From assembly GCA_001641225.1 (NCBI GenBank), contig LSMY01000004.1:1-64000 (forward strand): a DNA stretch of 64,000 nucleotides. The letters run 5' to 3'. Both the position numbers and the translations under genes were made by a program. This stretch comes from Mycoplasma sp. Bg2 (lineage in GTDB: Bacteria > Bacillota_I > Bacilli_A > Mycoplasmatales > Hepatoplasmataceae). The notes under the pieces are model-generated. The model searched no databases, was not told where the DNA came from, and saw nothing but the letters and a program-made list of their open reading frames with translations. Shown here one piece after another: positions 42,113 to 51,825 of this stretch; the stretch's first letter is position 1, and the number at the start of each line of letters is the position of its first letter.

Positions 42113-43003
42113 ATGAAAAAAATTGGATTAGTAATTGATTCTCATGTTGGACTTAGTGAAAGTGAAACCAACAAAAGAGGGATGGGATTTATTCCTTTAA
42201 ATATTTTTTTAGGTGATAAATCATATTTATCTGGAATTAATATTACATCAGAAGAGATTGAAACTGCTCAATTAGCAAATAACAAACTTAAGGTTTCAAC
42301 ATCTTCACCAACTGGAGCAAATATTGAAAAAGGCTATGATTGAGCATTAGCAAGATATGAAAAGGTTGTTGTCCTTTCTTTAAGTCATAAATTTTCCGGA
42401 ACAAATAATGCACTTAAAGTAATGGCAAATGATCCAAAATATAAAGGGAAAGTTTTTGTGTATAATTCTCTTTATTGCTCTCCATGAAGTACACTGCTTA
42501 TTGATGACATTTTAGAAATTGTAGAAAATGCAACATCAGTAAAAAGAATTTTTGAATTATGAGATCAACAAAATGGAATTCAAGAAGGATATTTAAGTCC
42601 TGAAAATATTTATTGGTTTTATAATGGCGGAAGAATTACTAAAATGCAATACATTGCAGGTTCAATTATGAAAATATTTCCCATTTTAACTGTTAAAAAT
42701 GGTTTTATTGATCAATCAGGAGTTGTAAAAATTAGAACTAAAAAAAGAGCATTTAAAACAATTGCTCAAATGACAAAAGAATTAAAAGAAAAATATGACC
42801 GTATGGATTTAAAATATGATTTTGGAGTTTTAATTTCAAATGACAAAGAATCCAATGAAGTTGCTTTAAACACACTAGCAAATGAATTTGGAGTTAAAAT
42901 TAAAAATATAAAAACAACAAGATTAGGCCCTGAGCAAGTTACTCATATGGGACCAAATGGTTTTGGAATGTGCTTAATCGCCAAATTTAAGGAAAAAAAA
43001 TAA
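42113..43003 (+). CDS. DegV family fatty-acid-binding protein (copy 1)
   Basis: A 296-residue DegV protein. These bind a single fatty acid and, in Firmicutes, can act as FakB subunits delivering fatty acids to the kinase FakA for phospholipid synthesis. Visible: VIDSHVGLSES, a TSSPTGANIEKGYD segment, LSLSHKFSGTNNAL, and NGGRITKMQYIAGS near the fatty-acid pocket, with HMGPNGFGM at the end. Five or so TGA codons are Trp. It is followed one base later by a second degV. A role with PlsC at 62 kb is inference. Confidence 0.9.
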
Positions 43004-43004
43004 A

Positions 43005-43928
43005 ATGGGAAAAGTAGGAATAATCGTTGACTCGAGTTGTGGGTTGATGCAAAAGGAAGCAGAAAAAAAGGGGTTATATTATGCCCCAATAGTTATTAAT
43101 TTTGATGGAAAAGATATGAAATCAGGCGTTGATATAACTAATGATTTTTTGTATAAAAATATGACTATGAAATCAAAAGTTAAAACATCAGCTGTGCCAA
43201 TGGCAACTATGTTTGATTTAATAACGAAAGCAGAAAAAGAAAATGATAGTGTTATTATCATTACAATTTCAAAATATATTTCCTCTGGAAATGATAATGC
43301 TAAGGTAATTGCAAAAGATTTTAAAAATGTTACAGTTTATGATTCAAAATTTGTTACACCTTGAATATTTCATATTCTTGATACAATTCTTGATTTAGCA
43401 AGCAAAGGTAAAAAAGATAAGATTTTGGATTTACTTGCAAGACAAGACAAAGCAATGTGGGGAATTCTTGCTCCTGAAACACTTGAATTTTTATATTCTG
43501 GTGGAAGAATTTCAAAAACACAATATATAATGGGAAACTTATTAAAAATAATCCCACTAATTCCGCTAATAAATGGTGAACTAGATAATACTGGAGTTAT
43601 CAAAACAAGATCAGAAACTAAAGCCGGAAAAAGAATGGCTGATGAACTTGATATTGAATATAAAAGACTAATAAAAAGTGGAATTAAAAAAAATGAACTT
43701 GAAGTAGCAACTATTAATGTTAATAGTAAAAAAATTCATAAAGAAATAAGAAAAGCTTTAGAAAAAAAAGGTTATGAAAATATTGGAGTAGGTTTTATGA
43801 CACCTGAAATTATTTCTCATACTGGACCAAAACTTGCGGGTTGTGGAATAAGAATGAAAAATTTAGCGATAAAGGACAAACCCAAAAGTAAAGCCAAAGC
43901 AAAGCCCAAAGCAAAAGCTACCAAATAA
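43005..43928 (+). CDS. DegV family fatty-acid-binding protein (copy 2)
   Basis: A 307-residue DegV paralogue of the gene just upstream, sharing IVDSSCGLMQKEAEKKG, the SGGRISKTQYIMGNLLKI segment and HTGPKLAGCGI. It differs by a C-terminal Lys/Ala tail (KSKAKAKPKAKATK) that copy 1 lacks. Tandem copies probably bind different chain types, as FakB1 and FakB2 do in Staphylococcus, but no sequence feature lets me assign specificity. Ends before a hairpin terminator facing the tRNA-Trp genes. Confidence 0.9.
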
Positions 43929-43930
43929 AT

Positions 43931-43964
43931 AAAAAAAGAAAGAATTAAATTTCTTTCTTTTTTT
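43931..43964. terminator. Terminator between degV and tRNA-Trp genes
   Basis: A 14-bp stem of A7GAAAGAA and its complement around a 6-nt loop, ending in T7. It ends the degV unit on the plus strand and could end the tRNA unit on the minus strand. Confidence 0.8.
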
Positions 43965-43969
43965 ATAAA

Positions 43970-44046
43970 TGGCAGGGGTAACAGGAATTGAACCCGTAAC
44001 CAATGGTTTTGGAGACCACTGCTCTACCTAATTGAGCTATACCCCT
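43970..44046 (-). tRNA. tRNA-Trp (CCA), reads UGG
   Basis: Complete cloverleaf on the minus strand: acceptor AGGGGTA with TACCCCT, D-arm AGCTCAATTAGGTAGAGC, anticodon loop CTCCAAA with anticodon CCA, T-arm GGGTTCAATTCC, discriminator G and an encoded CCA end. A -10-like TATAAT (44061-44066) lies 14 bases upstream, so it may also be transcribed alone. It is a close copy of the UCA gene 57 bases upstream. Confidence 0.96.
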
Positions 44047-44067
44047 ATCATCTCTAAATAATTATAT

Positions 44068-44090
44068 AAAAAATCCTCTAAAAGAGGATT
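44068..44090 (-). terminator. Terminator between the two tRNA-Trp genes
   Basis: AATCCTCT and AGAGGATT pair as an 8-bp stem with a 3-nt loop, followed on the minus strand by six T. It stands between tRNA-Trp(UCA) and tRNA-Trp(CCA), so it would reduce CCA expression from an upstream promoter. Confidence 0.75.
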
Positions 44091-44102
44091 ATTTTTTAAT
44101 AA

Positions 44103-44179
44103 TGGCAGGAGTGACAGGAATTGAACCCGTAACCGATGGTTTTGAAGACCACTGCTCTGCCAGATTGAGCTACACTCCT
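44103..44179 (-). tRNA. tRNA-Trp (UCA), reads UGA and UGG
   Basis: Complete cloverleaf: acceptor AGGAGTG with CACTCCT, D-arm AGCTCAATCTGGCAGAGC, anticodon loop CTTCAAA with anticodon TCA, T-arm GGGTTCAATTCC, discriminator G and encoded CCA. This tRNA is the direct molecular basis for reading UGA as tryptophan. It begins nine bases after the acpP stop and is likely cotranscribed with acpP. Confidence 0.97.
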
Positions 44180-44187
44180 AAAAACAC

Positions 44188-44415
44188 CTAAATTAATTCT
44201 TCAATTGCTGTAACAAGGTCTTGAACAGTATTAATTTTTAATAAAGTTGCATCATCAATTTCAATTTTATAAATATCTTCCAATTCTACTACCATGTCTA
44301 AAAGATCAAGAGAGTCAATTCCAATTTTTTTAAGTGATAGGGCTGGCTCTAGTTTAATTTTTTGATTTTTTAGTTTTTTATCAGCAATTTTTTGCAAGTT
44401 TTCTAAAATTGTCAT
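44188..44415 (-). CDS. acpP: Acyl carrier protein
   Basis: A 75-residue acidic carrier protein. The phosphopantetheine attachment Ser is in KIGIDSLDLLDMVVELED; the partner AcpS is encoded at 63.2 kb. There are two adjacent ATG codons; I choose the second (44413-44415) because TATAAT ends seven bases before it, which places the transcription start at or next to this ATG, while the first would be too close to the -10 box. In an organism that may not make fatty acids, the ACP may serve acyl transfer to PlsC-type enzymes; this is inference. Confidence 0.93.
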   Translation of the reverse strand: MTILENLQKIADKKLKNQKIKLEPALSLKKIGIDSLDLLDMVVELEDIYKIEIDDATLLKINTVQDLVTAIEELI

Positions 44416-44422
44416 CATTTAC

Positions 44423-44428
44423 ATTATA
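44423..44428 (-). promoter_or_regulatory. -10 box of acpP (and possibly the tRNA-Trp genes)
   Basis: TATAAT overlapping the last codons of the upstream gene region, seven bases from the chosen acpP ATG. No Shine-Dalgarno sequence exists for acpP. Confidence 0.55.
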
Positions 44429-44797
44429 CTAATTTTCACGTTCAATAAATTCATAAATTTGGTAAACATCTTGATCAATTTCGATTTGTACATAAACGTG
44501 ATTTCTTTCAAATGCAAAAGAGAATTCAACATTTTTAGCAAATAAATCTTCACTATACAAATTAATAAATGATCATGAAATAAATCGCTCCACAAATTCT
44601 TTTTGATCAATTTCTCCGTTATATCCATCAATTGATTTATTCATATAATTAAGATTTACATCCTTGACATTTCTTTTTGTAAAATTATTATGATTTAATA
44701 TTTTTCCTGTCTCATATAAAAAATAAAGTAATGAACTAGAAATAAAAAATAATAAACATAGAACAATCGTTATTTTTTTAAAATTTTTCTTTAACAT
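44429..44797 (-). CDS. Small membrane-anchored protein, unknown
   Basis: A 122-residue protein with a basic N-terminus (MLKKNFKK), one hydrophobic helix (about residues 9-28, VLCLLFFISSSLLYFLY) and a polar C-terminal domain predicted outside the cell. No family recognised. There is no lipobox placed after the helix. A TGA (44573-44575) is Trp, after which the frame runs a further 48 codons. The start lies inside the end of the upstream 395-residue gene (20-base overlap), so the two are probably translated together and may act together at the surface. Confidence 0.72.
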
Positions 44798-45965
44798 AGC
44801 TAAGATACCTTTCTAAATTTAAGCTAATTTTATAATCAAATTTTAGTTCTAAGTTTTTATCTGTGATTGTATTATAAATAAAATAATATCTAGCATTTTG
44901 GTTGCCGCTTAATTTGTAGCGATTTCTAATTGGTAATTTTAATTGAAAAAATTGTTGATCATAAGTTTCTATTTCTAAGCCAATATTAATTTCTCCATAA
45001 TTATTTTCATAATCCCATGGAATAATTACCCCATTTTCATTTGCATATTTATTTGATGATCCTTGATAAACACTTTTTTGGTGTTCATTATAATAAAATT
45101 GATCTTCTACACTTAAAATATAATCATTCTCCCCAACTTTATTTCAAGTAGTATTAATTATATATTCGTCAGAATAGCCCTTATTAAAAGAAACTATTGT
45201 TTCTGGCTTCGCACTTAATTGGGGACTTAAATTATTGATGGGATCATGATATTTAACCTCTAGTAAATCATCAATTTCTTTTGGAGAATCAAATGTATTT
45301 GGAAACAACTTTGTAAATGTAAAAGTTTCATATCTAGTTTTATTTGCTGTTTTTCCAATCGGTAAAACAATTTGTTGTTCTAAACTATCATTAAAATCAA
45401 CATAATGATATGCCTCACGGTCATTATTGATTTTATAATATTCAACTTCATGATAAGGAACTTGCTCAGCAGATAAGTAAATTACAATTTCCAAATCTTC
45501 AGTATTTAAATCAATATGATACGGTTCAGTATCAATAGATTTAGATTCTCCAGGAAAAATTGGCCAACCACCATGGCCTTGAGTAACATACTGGTTATAA
45601 TCTAAAACTAAGTCATTATTAAAATAAACTTTTGTAATTATATAATTATCTAAATCTACAACTTCTTTTTCAGCCCAATTGTATTCTTCCCACTGATTAT
45701 AATAATCAATTGACGTGGTCAAACTTTGAACAATAGGGTTATAAGAAAAATTTTTAATTGAGGAATCAAAAGTATTATATTTTAATGTTGGTGAATAAGA
45801 CCACTCGGCGAGTGGTCAATATTCATTTTTATTTTGTTGATCTAAGTCAAAAGAAAATCAAGTATAAAGTAAATCAGGATTATTTTCTTGTGGAATTACA
45901 ATTCCTAAGTAGTGTCTTCAAGTTGTAACTTGATAAGGGTGATCACCATAATATGGTACTAACAT
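44778..45965 (-). CDS. Unknown 395-residue protein, surface-like composition but no signal
   Basis: The frame from ATG 45963-45965 gives 395 residues rich in Asn, Tyr, Asp and Glu, with no hydrophobic segment and Cys absent, a composition typical of extracytoplasmic domains. No family recognised. A stop (45975-45977) bars extension upstream. No Shine-Dalgarno sequence. The neighbouring kinase gene ends 28 bases upstream, just where a PrkC-type kinase would have its membrane helix, and the short sequence between encodes hydrophobic residues in other frames. It may be a former extracellular part of the kinase or a gene with a frameshifted signal. Its interpretation is uncertain. Confidence 0.6.
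45799..45817. repeat. GC-rich 19-bp inverted repeat inside a coding region
   Basis: Two perfect 9-bp arms (GACCACTCG and CGAGTGGTC) around one G. It is far richer in G and C than its surroundings. It encodes WPLAEW in the 395-residue protein. No T run follows on either strand, so it is not a standard terminator. Confidence 0.7.
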
Positions 45966-45993
45966 AATAATAGATTAGCAAAAAAAATGAAAA

Positions 45994-46878
45994 TTATCAT
46001 TTAATCATTTTAAATTTTCTTTTTTTTGGTGTTGGTTTTACTATTGAAGAATTTTTTAAATAATTTTCAAATAATTTTGTTGCTTGTTCAGCATTTTTTG
46101 GACGATCTAAATAATTAACTTTAATCAATTTTTTAATTAGCACTTCTAAACGAGGGTCAAGATTTTCTGCGTAAGATGATGGGTCTTCATATTTTCCACT
46201 AAGAATTTTTTTGGCTGTTGCTAAAGAATCTCCATTTGATTTAAAAGGAACAATTCCAGTAGCCATTTTATATAAAATTATTCCTAAAGAATATAACTCA
46301 GTTTGAGGATTTGCTTTTTCATTTTTAATTATTTCAGGAGACATGTATTCAATTGTTCCAATAATTGCCCCCTCTTTTGTTAAATCTTGATTTTCTGAAA
46401 TTTGCATAATTCCAAAATCCATTAGTTTAATTGAGTTATCATAACCTACCATAATATTTTGTGGTTTAAGATCACGATGCATAATATTTCTTTTGTGCAG
46501 TTCTACAAGTGCACTTAAAATTTCAATTGCATATTTTGCAATTTGTTCTGAAGAAAGGTATTTTTGGCTAGCAATTATTGTATCTAAAGTTTCTCCCCTT
46601 AGAACTTCCATGACAATAACCATTTTGTTTTCTCAAATAAAATAATCATAAACATTAGCAATATTTGGATGATTAATATCTTTTAAAAATTGCCCTTCCA
46701 TTTGAAATCTTGATTTAGCAGAAGAGAAATTAGCATCAGGTTTTTCAATTTTAAGTGCAACATCAAGATCTTTTTTATTATCATGAGCTAGAAAAACACT
46801 AGAAGAAGCACCTTCACCAAGAAGATCTATAATTTGATAACGTTTGTTAATTATCACTTTTTTAACCTTAACAGCCAT
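45994..46878 (-). CDS. prkC: Hanks-type Ser/Thr protein kinase without sensor domain
   Basis: A 294-residue kinase. Motifs in order: glycine loop LGEGASSSVF, the Lys in DVALKIEKP, the catalytic HRDLKPQN, DFGIMQ, the activation segment ending GTIEYMSPE, and the conserved Asp/Arg of the C-lobe. It ends in a basic stretch PTPKKRKFKMIKW and stops: the membrane helix and PASTA repeats of PrkC are missing. One TGA pair gives Trp at the end. The start overlaps prpC by 11 bases, the usual kinase/phosphatase pairing, so its substrates are likely dephosphorylated by PrpC. Confidence 0.93.
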
Positions 46879-47593
46879 ATTGAATCACCACCACAGTTAA
46901 ATTATCATTAGATTTATTTGCATAAGCACGTTCAATTATTTCTTTACTTTTAGCTTCTAAGGAAATATTGGCTTTTAAAATTCTTTTATAATCATCATTA
47001 TTAAGAAAATTGTGTACACCATCTGAAGTTTGAATAATATATCCTTTTTTTCCTAAGGGAGTAACAAAAACATCAATTGTGGTTTCTTTTGTTGGACCCA
47101 AAGAAGAAGTAAGGAGATTTGTATAGTTGATATATGCTTTATATTTAGGGTCTTTTAGGGCAAGTGCCGCTAAGTTATGATCTTCTGTAATTGGATTAAT
47201 TTCCTTTTTAAAGAAACGAGAGGTTCTACTATCACCAACATTTAATGAATACATAATATTATCTACAAAAAGATTTAAATTCAAAGTTGTCCCCATATCT
47301 GAATATTCTGGTTGCACTTCTAAATTTTTGAAGAAATCATTTTGGACTTTTTTAGTTGCGGTAATTAATTCGTGTTGAATAGTTTCTTTACTTTTGTTTG
47401 TAAAATCAATTGGATCTAAGTATTTTTTAATATGTTCAATTGCAAAGTTAGAAGCAACATCGCCGCCCTTATGTCCGCCCATACCATCGGCAATGATGGT
47501 AATTAAATAATCAAATTGGTTGTGAAAAATAATAAACGTATCTTGATTAGTTTCACGTCTTCCTTTTATTGTTTTGCCTACAGCTTCTAGCAT
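46868..47593 (-). CDS. prpC: PP2C-type Ser/Thr phosphatase
   Basis: A 241-residue metal-dependent phosphatase that reverses PrkC-type phosphorylation. Motifs: the N-terminal RRETNQD, the metal-binding IIADGMGGHKGGDVAS, DSRTSRFF, and the late SDGVHNFL and NDNLTVVVIQY, which complete the binuclear metal site. Length is standard for stand-alone PrpC. It starts directly after the gmk stop (TAA then ATG) and overlaps the kinase gene downstream, forming gmk-prpC-prkC. Confidence 0.96.
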   Translation of the reverse strand: MLEAVGKTIKGRRETNQDTFIIFHNQFDYLITIIADGMGGHKGGDVASNFAIEHIKKYLDPIDFTNKSKETIQHELITATKKVQNDFFKNLEVQPEYSDMGTTLNLNLFVDNIMYSLNVGDSRTSRFFKKEINPITEDHNLAALALKDPKYKAYINYTNLLTSSLGPTKETTIDVFVTPLGKKGYIIQTSDGVHNFLNNDDYKRILKANISLEAKSKEIIERAYANKSNDNLTVVVIQYGC

Positions 47594-48160
47594 TTAAACT
47601 TCCAATTCCTTATCTAAAATTGCTCTTATTTCTTCTGCTGCAACTTTTATATTATTATTAATTACCGTATATTTAAAAAGTTCTTGCGCTTCAATTTCAA
47701 TAATTGCTCTATTTATTCTTTTTTCAATAGTTTCTTTATCTTCAGTTCCTCGACCTTCTAATCGAGTTTTTAAGATTTCTAAAGAAGGGGGAGTTAAAAA
47801 GATGGTAATTGTATCTGGAAGTTTTTTTAAAACTTGTTCAACCCCAAGTAGTTCAATTTCTAAAAAAACATTATTTCCTTTTGCGAGTTCTCTTTTGATC
47901 GGAGCAAGTGGAGTTCCATAATAATTTCCAATAAATTTTGCTCATTCTAAAAATTGCTTTTTAGCAATCATTTTTTCAAATTCATCTGTAGCAAGAAAAA
48001 AATAGTTAACTCCATCAATTTCATTTTCTCTAGATTTTCGGCTTGTTGCAGAAACAGAAAAATGAAAATTATATTTTTTGTCAAAAAGAAAATACTTTTC
48101 AACTGAACTTTTCCCAGAGCCAGATGGCCCACATAGTATAACTAATTTCCCACTTTTCAT
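47594..48160 (-). CDS. gmk: Guanylate kinase
   Basis: A 188-residue GMP kinase. The P-loop is LCGPSGSGKSSV (residues 9-20), the GMP-binding SATSRKSRENEIDGVNYFF follows, and LEIELLGVEQV and the RLEGRGTED lid are recognisable. One TGA (47940-47942) is Trp. The start at 48158-48160 overlaps the end of coaD by 19 bases. It feeds GTP pools; the gmk-prpC-prkC order resembles Bacillus, where these genes are close. Confidence 0.96.
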
Positions 48161-48657
48161 AATTGTTCAATATCTGCTCTTACAGATTCCGGAACTAATC
48201 CTTCAATACTTTCTTTATGGGCAATTAAATCTCTAACTTGTGAACTAGTAACATTTAAGTCTGCAAAACTTACATAATGAAAATTTAATTTTTTATTATA
48301 TTCTAAATAATAATCAGCTAACTGTGATTCATCAAGTGGAACAGTTTGGTGTTTTGTTCCCCGCACAATATTTTCAACATCTAGTTCAAAAGCTAATTCA
48401 GGGATTGTTTTTCCTGGTTCTAATTTAAGCACTTCAACATTTCTTAAATCAGAAAAATCAACAAATTTCTTAACTACATTAAACCGTTGATTTAAAGTCA
48501 CCATATATTTTTTATTATCGTTTACTGCAACAACTACAAAAACTTTTTCATAGTCTAGAGCTGCAAGTCTAATTAAACCTTCATGCCCATTATGTAAGGG
48601 ATTGAATGATCCTGGTAAAATTGCCCTATTATTGGTATTGTTAAATTTAGTTCCCAT
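48142..48657 (-). CDS. coaD: Phosphopantetheine adenylyltransferase
   Basis: A 171-residue nucleotidyltransferase making dephospho-CoA from phosphopantetheine and ATP. It contains the class signature AILPGSFNPLHNGHEGLI with the HxGH, and the late SSQVRDLI motif. Under the standard code it would end at 48157-48159 (TGA); read as Trp, it extends five codons to a TAG at 48142-48144 and overlaps gmk by 19 bases. The preceding residues NTNNRA form a short N-terminal extension. Its CoA partner coaE is at 29 kb. Confidence 0.93.
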
Positions 48658-49204
48658 TACTTATGTTTTCCTCCAAAAAAAGAATTTCTTTTCCGCCCAT
48701 TTGTCTTCTTACTATAATTTTATAACTTTCCAAAGCCTCTATAGTTACATTCTTTCTTTTTTCTAAGATTATCACCCCATTAGAAGCAAGTATTCTTGTT
48801 TCTAAAATTATATTTAGAGCTTCTTCATAATATTTAGTTGCAATAAATGGTGGATCTAAAAAAATAATTGTTGGTTTAAAAGGAAGATTTTTCAAAGCTC
48901 GACGAAAATCAGTATTAAAAACTTTAAAATTATTTGGATCTAATTTAAATTCTTTAATGTTTTTTTTAATTGCAGTAGTTGAATTCCTATTATTATCAAT
49001 TCAAATTACTGATTTTGCACCCAAGGAAGCGCTTTCAAAACCAAGTGCTCCTGTTCCTGAAAATAGGTCTAGAACTAAACTTTCATCTGTTATTTTTGCG
49101 AGATTAAAGATAATTGATTTCGCCATAGACTGGGTTGGACGCATTTTCAAATTGTCTCCGGTAATTAGTTTTTTCCCTTTTAAGGAACCAAAATTTACTT
49201 TCAT
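48647..49204 (-). CDS. rsmD: 16S rRNA m2G966 methyltransferase RsmD
   Basis: A 185-residue SAM-dependent methyltransferase. Motifs: KLITGDNLKMRPTQ at the N-terminus, the SAM-binding VLDLFSGTGALGFESAS, IDNNRNSTTAI, and the catalytic DPPF (IIFLDPPFIATKYYEE). One TGA (49000-49002) is Trp. It overlaps the start of coaD by 11 bases, the widespread rsmD-coaD arrangement. TATAAT ends exactly six bases before its ATG, with no Shine-Dalgarno sequence. Confidence 0.95.
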
Positions 49205-49210
49205 ACTAAA

Positions 49211-49216
49211 ATTATA
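49211..49216 (-). promoter_or_regulatory. -10 box of rsmD-coaD-gmk-prpC-prkC
   Basis: TATAAT on the minus strand ends six bases before the rsmD ATG, so the message is predicted to start with AUG. It is the only evident promoter for the genes down to the kinase. Confidence 0.65.
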
Positions 49217-49295
49217 CTTTCTATTTTTTAAGAACTCTCCACTGAAAATGAAATAAATAATTTATAATTATTGTAATATAAATTAAAAATAAATT

Positions 49296-49898
49296 ATGGC
49301 TAGAAATGTTAAGAAAATAAATACTAAAAAAATGAGCCGCATTGTTACTAAAGATATTATTTTAGATGATAATGCAATCATTCGTGAAATATCAATGCTT
49401 GTTCCTTATCCATTAGCAAAAAGTGATAAAACTATCATGAATCAATTAATTGATTATGTAAGATCATCACAAGATGAAGAGGAAGCAAAAGCAAGAGATT
49501 TAAAACCAGCTTATGGAATTTCTGCAATCCAAATTGGAAAACCAAGAAGATTATTTTATATTCGAATTGAAAATAAATTCGGAAATGATGCTGAAGAGTT
49601 TGCATTAGTAAATCCAAAAGTAATTAAATCTTCAAAACAACATGCCTACCTTGACCAAGGTGAAGGATGTTTGAGTGTTATTGCTGAACACGAAGGATAT
49701 GTTTTGAGACCGCACACTGTCACTATTAACGCAATTGATTATTTTACTGAAAGAGAAGTAGAAATCGAAGCGCAGGGATTAACTGCAATTGTATTGCAAC
49801 ATGAATTAGATCATTTACAAGGAATTCTTTTTTATGACCGCATTAATACTTTAAACCCTTTTGTATTACCTGATAAAAAAGCTCTAAAAATAAAATAA
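49296..49898 (+). CDS. def: Peptide deformylase
   Basis: A 200-residue metalloenzyme removing the formyl group from nascent proteins. The three motifs are present: GISAIQIGKP (motif 1), QGEGCLSV (motif 2, with the metal Cys) and VLQHELDHLQGILF (HEXXH). The insertion and length make it a type II enzyme, as in Gram-positive bacteria. It diverges from rsmD; a TATAAT at 49263-49268 leaves a leader of about 20 nt with no Shine-Dalgarno sequence. RNase J follows 42 bases downstream on the same strand. Confidence 0.96.
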   Translation: MARNVKKINTKKMSRIVTKDIILDDNAIIREISMLVPYPLAKSDKTIMNQLIDYVRSSQDEEEAKARDLKPAYGISAIQIGKPRRLFYIRIENKFGNDAEEFALVNPKVIKSSKQHAYLDQGEGCLSVIAEHEGYVLRPHTVTINAIDYFTEREVEIEAQGLTAIVLQHELDHLQGILFYDRINTLNPFVLPDKKALKIK

Positions 49899-49940
49899 TT
49901 TCTGGCCAGTTAAATAAATAACAAGGAAAAAATAACAATA

Positions 49941-51764
49941 ATGATTAACAAAGAAAATAAAGAAGTAATTTCATTAAAAACACATGATGAAATTGTAAAG
50001 GCTATTAGTAATAAACCTACTAATGAGCATACTCCAATAAAAACTGAAAAAAATAAAGTTGTACCTCATAAAAGTACTCCTCTTCAAGTTTATGCCCTTG
50101 GTGGTTTAGGTGAAGTTGGAAAAAATATGTATGTTGTCGAACAAGGCAATGAAATTTGAATTATGGATGCAGGAATTAAGTTTGCTTCTGATACAGTAGC
50201 AGCAGAAGGAATAATTCCCTCATTTGAATATCTAATTAGAAACCAAAAGAAAATCCGCGGACTAATTGTTACCCATGGTCATGAAGACCATATTGGAGCA
50301 ATTCCTCACCTTTTAAGTGTAGTTAAAGTTCCAAAAATTTATGCAGGAAGACTTGCAATCGGTTTAATTAATAGTAAACTACGGGAAAGAAGAGTCCCTC
50401 GTCCTCAATTTGAAGTTATTACCAATAAATCAGTAATTAAAAGTCCTAACTTTAGAATTGATTTTTTTGCAGTAAATCACTCCATTCCTGATTGTTATGG
50501 AGTACGGTTTATCTCTAGACAAGGAACAATTGTAAATACCGCTGACTTTAAATTTGATCTTTCTCCTGTTGGAACAAGAGCTGACATTGCAAAAATGGGT
50601 CTAATTGGACAAGAAGGAGTAACTCTACTAATGTCTGATTCTACAAATGCAATGGTAAATACCTTTTCAAGATCAGAAATGGATGTTAAGGAAAGCCTAG
50701 ATTATGTTGTTTCAAGAGCAAAAGGAAGAGTTATTGTTGCCACTTTTGCTTCAAATGTTTATCGGGTAAGAGAAATAATTAATATTGCTCAAAAATATGA
50801 TCGTAAAATTGCTATTTTTGGATATTCAATGGACAAAGTTGTTGACATTGCAAGAAAAATTAAATATATTAATATTGCAGATAATCTTTTAGTTGAAAAT
50901 CCCCGTGACATCAAAAATATTCCTGATGATAAATTATTAATCTTATCAACTGGAACCCAAGGTGAAACTAATGCTGCTCTTTCAAAAATGGCTGATGGTA
51001 GACATAAAGAAGTTAAAATCAGAAAAGAAGATACTGTTGTTTTTGCTTCAAGTTCCATTCCTGGAAACTATGAAGGGGTTGAAAAAGTTACTAATAAGCT
51101 TATTAAAAGAGGATGTACTGTAATTAATAATAAAATTATGCCTTCAATTCATGCTTCAGGCCACGGAGGAAGACAAGAACAATTATTTATGTTTAATTTA
51201 ATTAAACCAGAATACTTTTGTCCAGTCCATGGTGAAACTGCCATGCAAATAACTCATGCTAAAACTGCAATTTCAACAGGAATTAGTAAAAATAAAATCT
51301 TTATTTTAAATAATGGAGGAAGACTAAAAATTGAAAATGGAGTTGTATCTGAAAATGGTTCTGTTCCTTCTGATGACATCTATGTTGATGATACAAACTT
51401 AAAAGGGCAATCAATGAAAGTTATCGGAGATAGAAACCGTATGGCTAAAAATGGAATTGCCATTGTTACAGTTGGAATCAATTCCAAACAAAATAAAATT
51501 GTTGATGGACCAATTTTTGAAACAAAAGGAATTTTTCATGAAGCAACAAATAAAGATTTAATTGCAAAACTAGAAGAAAAAATTAGAGTAGCTCTTGAAA
51601 ATTATTATAATTCAGGATCAAGAATTAGCTTTTCAGGTTTAAAAGAAATTATTCGTTTAGTAGGGGAAAATGAAATTTTTAAACTACGAAGAATTAACCC
51701 AATTGTGGTCCCAATTATTCTAAACTATGATCTTGACTTGCATAAAAGTTTTAACAAAAAATAA
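49941..51764 (+). CDS. rnj: Ribonuclease J (catalytic type)
   Basis: A 607-residue 5'-3' exo- and endoribonuclease. After a 45-residue N-terminal extension, the metallo-beta-lactamase motif THGHEDHIGA (112-117 HGHEDH) is intact; DSTNA, the beta-CASP GTQGE and the HASGHGGR and PVHGE motifs are also present, so it has the full active site. The C-terminal domain follows (RNRMAKNGIAIVTVGI). It is the active counterpart of the ligand-less homologue at 12.8-14.5 kb. One TGA (50157-50159 region) is Trp. A terminator follows its stop. Confidence 0.96.
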
Positions 51765-51782
51765 AATAATTAATAGTATCTA

Positions 51783-51806
51783 AAAAATCCCTTACAAGGG
51801 ATTTTT
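51783..51806 (+). terminator. Terminator of def-rnj
   Basis: AAAAATCCCTT and AAGGGATTTTT form an 11-bp stem with a 2-nt centre and T run directly after the RNase J gene. Confidence 0.85.
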
Positions 51807-51810
51807 CCCT

Positions 51811-51816
51811 TATAAT
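51811..51816 (+). promoter_or_regulatory. -10 box of trpS
   Basis: TATAAT immediately after the RNase J terminator ends nine bases before the trpS ATG, leaving room for at most a three-base leader. Confidence 0.6.
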
Positions 51817-51825
51817 TAAAGTATT

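Noticed and set aside
44416..44418. First of two ATG codons of acpP as start
   Set aside because: Only four bases separate it from TATAAT, so transcripts would probably begin after it; the second ATG matches the spacing seen at other genes.
45983..45990. Phase variation by slippage in the T8 run between the kinase and the 395-residue protein
   Set aside because: Adding or removing one T does not join the hydrophobic frame to the downstream protein, because that frame has a stop at 45975-45977. Another mechanism would be needed.
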